Positions 55,649 through 64,000 of a DNA stretch of 64,000 nucleotides are shown here, one piece after another; the stretch's first letter is position 1; each line of letters begins with the position of its first letter. The DNA is taken from NCBI GenBank assembly GCA_032622095.1, contig CP136068.1, forward strand, positions 113,845,546 through 113,909,545. Reading direction: 5' to 3'. The position numbers and the translations under genes were made by a program. The notes beneath the pieces were generated by a model. It was given only the letters and a program-made list of their open reading frames with translations. It was not told the origin of the DNA and searched no databases. Origin of the DNA: Siphonodentalium dalli (taxonomy: Eukaryota; Mollusca; Scaphopoda; Gadilida; Siphonodentaliidae).

Positions 55649-55890
55649 TTATCAGCTAATTAGCTGATACGTATGTGCTAATTAGCTGATATTATCAGCT
55701 AATTAGCTGTTATTATCAGCTTATTAGCTAATATGTATGTGCTAATTAGCACTTACTATGTGCTAATTAGCTGTTATTATCAGCTAATTAGCTGATACGT
55801 ATGTGCTAATTAGCACTTACTATGTGCTAATTTGCTGTTATTATCAGCTAATTATCAGCTAATTAGCTGATACGTATGTGCTAATTAGCA
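55649..55890. repeat. AGCTAATTAGCT palindromic-word array, right
   Basis: Inverted counterpart of 54565-54862, with one TTTGCTG and one extra AATTATCAGCT variant. It ends at CACTTACTGGGCCAATTTTT, mirroring the left edge. Confidence 0.9.
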
Positions 55891-55969
55891 CTTACTGGGC
55901 CAATTTTTTTTTCTTCAAAATGGCACCAATACGCTTCCATAATAAACGGTTCTAGATTCGAACGAAAAT

Positions 55970-56525
55970 TAAGTTGTCAAACATGATTGATTGACTAATG
56001 GATTAAGAGAACACGCCGGGTGAAGAGGCTGAGAAAAAAAAGGTCAACGAGAATGCATCGACTCAGATTTTGATCTGTTTCTCAAAAATTACGGACGTTT
56101 GATAGCATATCAGCATCGATAGGAAACATCCCCCATACATAACGCTATCATGAAGAAAATTGACCAGCTGACCAAACTCGGATAAAATAATAAATTTGGT
56201 TTTTGAAAAATATGTCCTTTTTAAAAGTGTTTTTTTTATATTAAATTTAATTTTATATGTTTTATTGTTTTGTTTTTTTTAAATTGATGTTTTCTGGGAA
56301 AAAATGTAAATATTTGAAAATTTGAAGTTTTTTAAATTTAATACTTTTTTATTTTTTTTTTAAATTGGAGTTTTGAAAATTTTATTTGTTTACACACCGC
56401 GAGTGCCTTGTGTCTCTTTTACCATTCACATTGAGTACCTTGTGTTCCGTTAACATTCAGCCGCAGTGAGTGTCCCTTTAACATTCACACACCTCGAGTG
56501 ATTACTGTCCCTTGACATTTGCCCA
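55970..56525 (+). repeat. Duplicated segment, copy A
   Basis: GAATGCATCGACTCAGATTT, CGGACGTTTGATAGCATATC, GACCAGCTGACCAAACTCG, TTTTTGAAAAATATG and TTTACACACCGCGAGTGCCT occur in the same order as in copy B (58.3-59.08 kb). Short in-frame phrases (NENASTQI, KIDQLTKLG) suggest it may include a decayed coding piece. Confidence 0.75.
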
Positions 56526-56735
56526 TGGTGATTCCACATATAGGTCTTGAAATGAGTCTATGATATATAGACTCTGCTAACATAGCGATACACCATGTGG
56601 TACTAACTCACAATAATCGTTAGAATATCAACCGTGCATAGGTCGGCGATGCCAATAATTATAAGTAGTACGGTCGCTTGAACTGATTGACAGATTGGCC
56701 TTTCCATCAGTCTGATATGGTGACGATTGGCACCG
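56526..56735. other. Non-coding spacer
   Basis: Nothing recognised between duplicated copy A and the poly-C repeat. Confidence 0.3.
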
Positions 56736-56739
56736 ATTC

Positions 56740-56797
56740 CATGAACAGTATTCCACAGAACTCAGAGACGTGGCGACAGGGGGGTTTTGGGTGTCTC

Positions 56798-56831
<34 letters not shown>

Positions 56832-57650
56832 ACCAACTTTGGTCAAATTTTTCAACAGTTGGAAATTTCATACCTGCCAAAACATTAGTTGGATATTTCA
56901 CACCAATAATAGGTTGAAAATGTTCTTGTAGTTTGATTTTCAAACAATTTATTGGGGGGGGATTCATTATTTTTGAATCACTATTTGCATATTTTCCTAT
57001 TTTTTGTCAAAATTGTAGACTGAAATGGTCATCAGTTGGACATTTCCCAACCTTGGGGGGGGGGGGTGACATGTTAGAGCTTTCCAACACTTGCAAAGTT
57101 TGTGTCCTGGTCCCTCCCCAGTGGCCAGTCAAAAACTGCTAGTTAATTTAAGAAAACAATATTGTCATACATTTGGTCAACATTGGAATTGTCATCAGTT
57201 GGAAATTTTCCATCCTGCGTGACCGTGTCAGGTTTGAAATTTCCATTTCTAGGAAGGCTTGAGGCTATTAATAGTCTAGATGCTAGGATTTGCGATTTTC
57301 TTGTATAGTTTTCAAAATTTTCGCACACCGGACCGAACAACGATGGTCAGCCCGGTGTGTCCTGGTCTCTTGCCCGTAGCCGTGTGTATTTATCTGGAAT
57401 TAGAGCACTAGATGTTAGGATTTATGCAATTTTTCAGGTTAAAATATCTGAATGTTCTCATACCGGGAATATAGAACCATAGTTTGTTGTGAATATATAG
57501 GATATTATGCCTGAGCCACTGAGGTGCAAATGGAATTATGCAAAACTTGGTCTGATTATGATTCAAGGGCGGGGTGCAGTTGGAATTTCCCAAGGTGGAT
57601 ACCCCCACACGGAGACCATCTAGCCACGTCCCTGACATAACTCTCTATAG
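56740..57650 (+). repeat. Second copy of the 31.5-kb dispersed repeat, with poly-C run
   Basis: It contains a run of about 32 C (56799-56831). CCAACTTTGGTCAAATTTTT, GTTGGAAATTTCATACC, AATAGGTTGAAAATGTTC and GTAGTTTGATTTTCAAAC follow, then GTTGGACATTTCCCAACC, CCAGTGGCCAGTCAAAA, GGTTTGAAATTTCC and AGCCACGTCCCTGAC. The order matches 31503-32060. Frames at 56687-57142 (plus) and 56707-56967 (minus) are translations of simple sequence. Confidence 0.75.
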
Positions 57651-58200
57651 ATAAGTCTATGAGTACTTTTCCATAGAGGTCTGGAAATTAGCTTGGACTC
57701 TTAAGACTAGTAATATCAACAGTACATATAGGTGGACGATGCCAATTGGTGCTATCCCATTGGGGTGCTTTTCCATTTTGCCGCTAAAGTTGCCCGTATT
57801 CATCACTCACCCATATCCTTGCCCTATTTTCATGATATTTCATGTTATACGTACTCCTTACTGAGAGCTGTGATGCCATGGAAACGTACGTATATTGTTA
57901 CCATACAACTATGCGAATAATAGAGGAACACGGGCGCGATAAACGGACTAGATATTGACGTACGATGGTGTGAACCTAGCCTAACCCGATATCCATATGC
58001 GTTGGCCGCATGCATGTGTTGGTCTGTGAAAGCAGATACACGCATGCGTTGGCCGTATATGCATCAGCCGCATGTCCGTGAAAGCAGCTAAAAATCGAGA
58101 CCCTATAAAACCCCAGCTAGCTGGGCGGCCCAGCAGGGCGATTTTGAAAAAATAGTTGCTTTTCTTTGTATTTCTTCTCTGTTTGTTACTTTTAAAATGT
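57651..58200. other. Non-coding; small repeated phrases
   Basis: CATATGCGTTGGCCGCATGC and CACGCATGCGTTGGCCGTAT at 57994-58060 form a tandem pair, each with palindromic GCATGC. Open frames on both strands have no domain. Confidence 0.4.
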
Positions 58201-58204
58201 ATCC

Positions 58205-59080
58205 CCTGCCGAGTGCCCCAAATAAACAGAAGGTGTAAATATGAGTCACGCGTAGGAATACATAACGTTGTTAGGCTTCTAAAATGACGTATGCCATTTT
58301 TTGCAAATTTACAGGCAAAAATGAAGTTGTCAAAAAGGTAAAGGAGAACGCATCGACGCAGATTTAGATTTGTTTTTTTTAAATACGGACTTTTAATAGC
58401 ATATTAGCATCGATTGAAAAAAAAGTGGACCAGCTGACCAAACTCGCATATAATAATAGATGCAGACGAAGCGATGAGAAAATTCAAGAAACTCCTAGAA
58501 ATACATCTAACGGTTGAAGATTCAGACATCGACGATGATTGAATTTCAATAAACTTCTGAACGGTGTCGACTAAATACAGAACACAACTTCTCGAATTTT
58601 TTATCGAACTCGTTGCGGACGGCGCATTGTAACATTCCGTTCGAGCTATGCTCTCGAGAAATATATCCTTGTGCCATCCGCAACTCATTCGATAAAAGAG
58701 TGTCGATTAAGATGCGCGTTGTGTTCTGTCTATATATTTGGGTGGGAGATAAGATAGTGAGAAAGGAGAGAGCATGGACCAGAAAGAGAGAGAGAGAGAG
58801 AGGGGGGAAGAGAGGGAGAGAGAAGTTATGTTGTTTATTTTAATTAGATTTTTGAAAAATATGTAGTTTTTAAAAGTTGTTTTTTATATTAAATTAAATT
58901 ATGTTTTTTTTTATTTTTGAACAAAATTGGAGTTTTGAAAATTTAATTTGTTTACACACCGCGAGTGCCTTGTGTCCCTTAACATTCACCACCGTGAGTG
59001 ACTTGTGTCCCTTAACATTCACACTGAGTTCCGTGTTCCTTTAACATTCAGCCGCAGCGAGTGACTTGTGTCCTGGTCAG
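58205..59080 (+). repeat. Duplicated segment, copy B
   Basis: It starts CCCCAAATAAACAGAAGGTG and shares its first ~120 bp with copy C (59.75 kb). It continues with the copy A sequence (AACGCATCGACGCAGATTTA, GACCAGCTGACCAAACTCG), then a private ~380-bp part including a (GA)n-rich run at 58783-58825. It ends with the TTTACACACCGCGAGTGCCT block. The DAEDEA-like phrase DADEAMRKFKKLLEIHLTVE, followed by DSDIDDD and a stop, can be read at 58461-58541, a possible relic of coding sequence. Confidence 0.75.
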
Positions 59081-59700
59081 TCATGTGGTCGGTTACCATT
59101 AAGGACCACAGTGAAAATAAGCAAACTTTGGCTTGCTTTCCTGTGCGCTCCTTAATGGCAATCGATGGCATGACTTGTCAGACGAGCGTATTCATATGTA
59201 TATTTCTCTTCTACTACTCTATTTTCCTCTCTATCTTTCTATGTACGATGACAGTACTTGGCCAGCTGCATATATTGTCACTGCTGCCTGTATTTAGGGA
59301 TTCCATCTTTCGGTCATGGACATGCCAGTCTAAAGCCGGCCATACATGGCAGCAGTGTGTATATGCAGGTGGCGATGAGCTGTTGGTCCTCTTACTAGTA
59401 TCTCTTAAGCAACATGACAGTCCTGTTGAGGGAGGAGGGTGGGATAGCACGGGTTGATTTTTCATGTTTGTATATATATATATATATATAAAGGTACGAG
59501 TATCTATTTAGTAGTCATTACTAAGCTAGGTTTATTCACTATCTTGTCCATCTACAGAACTGTCAAGCTGCATTCTTGTTATATTTATATATCTATACTT
59601 GTTATATTTATACTATATGAATGTCACACTCTGTTTTACTCTTTTGTATATATGCTTATGCTCATATGTCTGCAAATTTTGCATCTTTTAGCCATTAAAA
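59081..59700. other. Non-coding; 129-residue frame not supported
   Basis: The plus-strand frame 59068-59457 contains a hydrophobic stretch (VFICIFLFYYSIFLSIFL) but no recognised domain. It starts within the duplicated repeat. A (TA)n run lies at 59471-59490. Confidence 0.3.
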
Positions 59701-59704
59701 AATT

Positions 59705-59885
59705 ATCTATCTTAACATTCACACACCACGAGTGATTTGTGTCCCTTTAATAAATACAACCAATTAAGTGTCCCAAATAAACAGGGTGTAAATATGGGTC
59801 ATGGGTAGGAATACATAACTTCGGCGAGCTTCCAAAATGACGTGTACTATTTTTGTGAGTGCAAATTTACAGGGAAGCAAAGAAG
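59705..59885 (+). repeat. Duplicated segment, copy C (partial)
   Basis: TTCACACACCACGAGTGATT is followed by TGTCCCAAATAAACAGGGTG, AGGAATACATAAC, CTTCCAAAATGACGTGT and GCAAATTTACAGG. It repeats the end and the beginning of copy B, so B and C are parts of a ~1.5-kb tandem duplication. Confidence 0.8.
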
Positions 59886-60765
59886 GCAGTCAATGACTGT
59901 GGGTCGCTCATCAGACTGCAGACGGAGACGACTGGGACTCCGAAGACTATAATAGTCCGTACTTGTCAAATTACTTTGAAACAAGTAGTTCTAAACAAGG
60001 ACACATGTAAATGTGCTTTCTTGAACAGTGGGAGGGGATATGGGGGTGTCTACCTTGAAATTTCTAACTGAATATCCCCCCCCCCCAATAGGTCTTTACC
60101 TCCCAACTGGACCAAACTAAATTACAACTGGTACTTCAAGATCTCCAACTGTTGGAAAGTTATCAAAACCTTACTGATAATACCGGTATAGATCAAAATT
60201 ATTACATGTAATATAGGAATCTATTTACAAGTACAAAACATAAAATCATAGCATATACAGGGTGGGTACAGGAGTGTTAAATCTCCTATATCTGCCAATA
60301 TTTGAACCAATTGTAAATCCCAATCTTTGAGATCCATTGATCTAGTAATCTCAAATGGTATATTATAGAAGTTGAAGTGAGTTCATTTTCATTAAAATAA
60401 GTTACAAAATTAAAGGAAGGGTTATCAACATGGCACCTATGATAATTGTTCCTTGAAATCATCAGCATAATAAGTAAGACACATCATTATCACAGATGAA
60501 TAGAAGTCAATAGCCCATATAAACACTTGCCTGGACAACTGCATAGAACAGGGCACATGGGAATTAATCTAATTTAAATTGAATGACACAAATATAACAT
60601 TTTTATGTGATTTGTTTATCAACGGCTGTCATATAAGATTCAGTTCTTACACAGGGGACATTAGAGAGAATGGCAGGCAGACAAGCGTTATATCGTTAGT
60701 GCAAGAGATGACTTCTCAAATAATATTGTGGCATTAGGAATGTGAAAGACAATATTTGTAACAGG
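59886..60765. other. Non-coding, nothing firm
   Basis: Contains a C-run near 60076 and CCAACTGTTGGAAAG words related to the 31.5/56.8-kb repeat. The frames 59859-60071 and 60286-60468 are unsupported. Confidence 0.35.
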
Positions 60766-60769
60766 GGTA

Positions 60770-61335
60770 CATATACTTACTTTGACCCCTCAATTGGCAA
60801 GTGTAACAATCTGTTCGTGATTTTTCTCCCAGACCCCTGGACCGATTTCAACTAAACTTTATGGGATGAGTCGATATACCCTGGCGGATGTAATGTGGTT
60901 CGTTCAAAATTAAATTTTAAAATTAAATTGTTTTTTTGGTTAAATTGAGTTAAATATATATTTATTTTTTTTGGAGTTATGTCCCTGGCTCCGCCCACAT
61001 TGGACCCAGATATCAGCTCCGAATAGATCTGAACCACAATCACACAAGGAACCTTCATACCAAATATAAATATGAAGTTATGAACCCATTCGACCTGATG
61101 GTACATGAGAAGTCGTTTTAAGAATTACTATGGAGGAAAAGAGTTATAGCCCTGGCTCTGCAACTATTTGACCCAGTGACCTCATTTGAACAAATCTGAA
61201 TGTGAGTCACCTAGGGAACATCCACACCAAATATGAACCCATTCGGTCACATGGATCTAGAAAAGATGTTCAAAGAATTGATGACGGATGGACGGACGTC
61301 TAGACGGATGACTAAATACTGAACAAATCTCAAAT
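60770..61335 (+). repeat. Dispersed repeat (CACCAAATATGAACCC family)
   Basis: It holds two related modules: 60.82-60.90 kb (shared with 50.5 kb) and 60.97-61.28 kb. The second contains TATGTCCCTGGCTCCGCCCA, TTACTATGGAGGAAAAGAGT, TGACCCAGTGACCTCATTTG and ACACCAAATATGAACCC. It ends in GACGGATGGACGGACG. Inverted relatives lie at 42.05-42.31 kb. No coding capacity. Confidence 0.8.
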
Positions 61336-61339
61336 GTGT

Positions 61340-61895
61340 TGTCAAAATAACAAGAATTATGTATATATAATAAATTCACACAATATGGAAAATATGCCCA
61401 CTATGGTTAGAGACTTGAAAATTTTTTAATTATTGACTTGTCTCCAATTTTCGACGTACTTTTTTCTACATACGAGGTTTTGGAATAGTGGCGGGGAATA
61501 TTTTTTTCTAAACATTAAAGCTGGATTATCTCGCTTCCTTTGTGTGTATCAGAACGGGTCCGATGTTCCCGCGCTTTTGTTTTGTGTTCGATGTCAAATA
61601 CTCTTGAGTACTCTGACCACCAAGGACTTGTAGTCGGATTCCTTATGTCATTTTGCATTTTTGGTTTGTTAAAAGCGATCTGAAAACGGATTATGTATGC
61701 CTAGTAGGTGTGTTTTCAGGATTGACTTGTTTCCATTCTTGAATTTTGGCGGGTCGGCCTAAATCGGGGTCAACATAATTTAGAGAGCGTTTCGTATTTA
61801 CAGAAAACGATAGATGGTGCCATCTGGCATATGGTGATCGGTGCGATTTGAAACTTCTCCAAACTACTAGATATGACTGTTACATGTATTTTTGA
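61340..61895. other. Non-coding, nothing recognised
   Basis: One open frame (61433-61633) without a recognised domain. Confidence 0.3.
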
Positions 61896-61899
61896 ATTT

Positions 61900-62170
61900 T
61901 TTTATGTGATCGGTTAATTCTTGTTGGCTACAGTTGTGATCAAAATTTAACACTGAGCCCTATGGAGATTCTAGTACTTTGGATAAATGGCGCAACTTTG
62001 CGTATGATGATATGCGCGTACATGTACTGATATTCCTAAAAAATACTAAGTATGAAACACAGACTTAGTTTTAAAAAGAATGGATATGATCAGATGATTC
62101 TTGCTGGCTACAGTTGCGATCAAAATTTAACACTTAACCCTATGGAGAATGTCGTGTTATGCTCAAACGT
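61900..62170. repeat. ~185-bp-spaced direct repeat
   Basis: GGCTACAGTTGTGATCAAAA then TTTAACACTGAGCCCTATGG at 61926-61965 recurs at 62107-62147 with few changes, including the TATGTGATC/TATGATCAG lead-in. Old tandem duplication. Confidence 0.75.
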
Positions 62171-62685
62171 TGATTGTAATATCACTTATTGGCAATCGTG
62201 CGCAACTATATATGAAGTTTAACACTCGTGTTTGACCCACAGTAACTATCCGTGATTTAATAGTAGCAAGATATGATATAGTTATGCCTCAAGATACAGT
62301 AATTGGCAAAAGTAAGTGTTGACTGGTTTTTTAATTTCGACAAGATGCAGCCTGTTGAATCAAATGAAAATATTCACAACAAGACTGTTCACGATGTGAT
62401 TACATATTATATTATTGTTTTATTTTATACTTGTCTGTCCTGTTGTCCACTGACTAGTTTTAAAACCACATCGTTGATCATAACTGGATGTAGTGTCACA
62501 AATACACATGTATAGATGGTAGTTGTTCGTTGTCATTAACTCAATCGGTGTCATCAGAGTTTATCCCACATGCACTGAGAGAATATGTGTTTTTGCAGGA
62601 TTTGTGCTACTTATAAATGGACATCTCGGTGCAGCTGAGATCTTTACTATAGCAGTATAGGCTTTGCTTTCACACTTCCCACTAG
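62171..62685. other. Non-coding, nothing recognised
   Basis: A short open frame (62303-62515) is unsupported. Confidence 0.3.
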
Positions 62686-62687
62686 AG

Positions 62688-62800
62688 CCCGAAGCCGCCA
62701 TCGCACGCCGCCGCCGCCAGCCATATTGGCCACAAGCCGCCGCCAGTCATATTATCTCTAACGTCAGCCACATTTAAAAATCTCCGCCGCCGGAATTGTA
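62688..62800. repeat. GCC-triplet-rich patch
   Basis: GCACGCCGCCGCCGCCAGCC, ATATTGGCC, AAGCCGCCGCCAGTCATATT and ATCTCCGCCGCCGG. The CCGCCGCCAG-CATATT phrase is duplicated within 40 bp. This is an isolated G+C-rich island in A+T-rich DNA. No frame is supported. Confidence 0.6.
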
Positions 62801-63410
62801 AAATGGTTGAGCCGTGTGCATGGGCTTATGTCAAGCACAACTGTACTGTGAATCGCAAATAACTAAACCGCATTGCCTAATATTGGCATACTCGCATGGA
62901 CACGGCATGGTTGTTATATTATCAGAACACCGGGCCCCTTAATGTGGAATAGACTATCCCAATGCATGCTTTCATATAACTGAATGGGCGCATCCATTCG
63001 GTATTGAAAGGGTTAAAATATAAAGTGTTTATATCGACAACACGCAGTCTCAGTCATCGCTGGAATTTGTCAATATATACACATAAGAATAGAAAATAGT
63101 TTGAAATATTATATATCATTACTATCGGGTTCAACATTCAATGATGCATGCATATATATCGCACGATGCCAGTGATGATAGCAGTCTGAAGTCGACAGAA
63201 GTCCCAATGTAACTTATACCGATTAGATGGGAAACTACATAGTATATCCATGCCAGTCCTTCGTGTATTTTCGCCATAATGGAAAAGCCCAACATCAAAA
63301 GATTACGTGTCGTCTGGAATTCTACAGGTTCACGTACCACAAACGCTAAAACAAACGGCGTCTATAACCGGGGATTAGGAACATTTCGGAAACGAAAATA
63401 CGCTGAATGA
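62801..63410. other. Non-coding, nothing recognised
   Basis: A minus-strand frame (63131-63340) has no recognised domain. Confidence 0.3.
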
Positions 63411-63414
63411 TAAC

Positions 63415-63515
63415 ATCTCAGCCGGCTGAGCCGCCATATTTCGTCAGCCACGAACGTCGTGACTGAGCCGGCTTAGCTAGCTAACCAGCCACGAAATCGG
63501 TTGAGCCAACCGTGA
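63415..63515. repeat. Overlapping palindromes GCCGGCTGAG / CTGAGCCGGC
   Basis: CAGCCGGCTGAGCCGCCATA, CCACGAACGTCGTGACTGAG and GCCGGCTTAGCTAGCTAACC contain AGCCGGCT (twice), CACGAACGTCGTG and TTAGCTAGCTAA, four palindromes in 100 bp. The CAGCCACGAA phrase occurs twice. Confidence 0.7.
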
Positions 63516-64000
63516 AAACTATTTGTCGTGGCTTCGGGGTCTACTTCCCACGCCAGTTACTTTCGGCCAACTTCAGTACAGTGACTGAAACCCAACATTC
63601 ACCATCAATATGCTGACCACAGTTAATCGCCACGCTTGGTGTATAGTTGTGAAAATCAAGTAAATTCGAATTTCCAATAAAGTAGAGCTTAATGAGTAAA
63701 ATAAATATCAACCATAGTTGCATTTTCCTGCAAATTCCGAGTAGGTGCTTAGTAACCGTTACTAAGGAGCTATCGGGACCGGTGGCAAAGTCTCCCGATC
63801 TTATAATGATCAGTGGCCTATGCAGAATATGACTGCATAGTTTTATACATGCATGTGCCCAACTTTGAACAAAACCATGAGCGCCATGTGATTAGATACT
63901 GACTAAATTAAGGCAATACCAATGACTGATTAGTACACCATTGTGGTATTTGATTAGCAACCGTTGCTAGCCTTAAATAAGACATCTGGTTCACTTTGAC
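63516..64000. other. Non-coding end of window
   Basis: GTGCTTAGTAACCGTTACTA (63746) and TTAGCAACCGTTGCTAGCC (63952) both hold an AACCGTT-centred palindrome. No supported gene. Confidence 0.35.

Larger units (their letters stand above)
54519..55939. mobile_element. 1.4-kb foldback element with TA ends
   Basis: The left terminus TGGAAGCGTATTGGTGCCAT matches the inverted right terminus, and TA flanks both. Behind each terminus stands AAAAATTGGCCCAGTAAGTG, then an array of AGCTAATTAGCT and GTGCTAATTAGCAC words (54565-54862 and 55649-55890). The centre is a G+C-rich ~125-140-bp repeat that reverses orientation. This repeats the plan of the 42.8-49.6 kb element with different sequence. No transposase is encoded. 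The TA flanks suggest mobilisation by a Tc1/mariner-type transposase, an inference. Confidence 0.88.

Noticed and set aside
54824-55667. Pro/Gly-rich frames (PTPTHHPRGCHPEGG etc.) on both strands
   Set aside because: They translate the G+C-rich tandem repeat of the foldback element; all six frames look alike in composition.
56760-56860. Poly-Pro/Gly frames around 56.8 kb
   Set aside because: They are created by the poly-C run.
59068-59457. 129-residue frame with one hydrophobic segment as a membrane protein
   Set aside because: It starts inside a duplicated repeat, has no homologous feature I recognise, and the hydrophobic segment can arise from T-rich DNA.

Overview
This window reads as a stretch of an A+T-rich animal nuclear genome that is almost entirely repetitive and very poor in host genes. 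There are no bacterial-style operons and no rRNA or recognisable tRNA genes. Long intact reading frames are absent, except those produced by satellite repeats or left over in retrotransposons. The retroelements resemble those of marine invertebrates: CR1/Jockey-type LINEs with an esterase-like ORF1, a PHD finger and a 2A-like peptide. A SINE-like element ends in a GTGGAAAGCGAC...AAACCCCAAATAAATAAA tail, and there are dispersed families containing phrases such as CACCAAATATGAACCCATTCG. Together these suggest a lophotrochozoan such as a mollusc or brachiopod. That assignment is an inference from repeat style, not a proof.

Layout. 1-6.6 kb: islands of short palindromic words, a ~110-bp tandem repeat, and one convincing host exon, a C-type-lectin-like domain half at 3998-4189 on the minus strand with good splice signals. 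6.7-7.6 kb: an orphan LINE ORF1 (L1-ORF1-like). 7.7-13.0 kb: a higher-order A+T-rich satellite array split by a 1200-bp hAT-type non-autonomous transposon with 8-bp target duplication. 14.4-22.4 kb: two broken LINEs lying tail to tail. The plus-strand one has endonuclease and RT. The minus-strand one has esterase-like, GW-repeat, 2A-like, PHD, endonuclease and RT segments. 22.4-28.2 kb: small DNA transposons (hairpin, PIF/Harbinger-like MITE) and three successive islands built from different palindromic words (CTTAAG, TTTGCGATCGCAAA, TCGTAATTTTACGA), plus a tRNA-like SINE.

28.7-42.8 kb: diverged dispersed repeats, a 5'-truncated LINE on the minus strand (29.55-31.1 kb), and an unidentified G+C-rich ORF with an arginine-rich block, a charged helix and a basic tail (40.9-41.6 kb). 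42.81-49.61 kb: the most striking object, a ~6.8-kb foldback element. Its ~1-kb inverted arms enclose ~4.7 kb of a satellite made of 33/35/43-bp monomers that reverses orientation near 44.29 kb. Just beyond it is a truncated ORF (49711-50304) resembling the N-terminal part of the Crypton-related DUF3504 domain. 50.3-60 kb: poly-G/poly-C repeats, a TA-flanked hairpin MITE, and a second foldback element (54.52-55.94 kb) with the same architectural plan but unrelated sequence, followed by a set of duplicated segments. 60-64 kb: dispersed repeats and G+C-rich palindromic patches.

The functional content is therefore a set of selfish elements inserted into and beside each other, not a gene pathway. 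The clearest host-gene evidence is the lectin exon. The 40.9-kb and 49.7-kb ORFs could be host-domesticated or element-derived.
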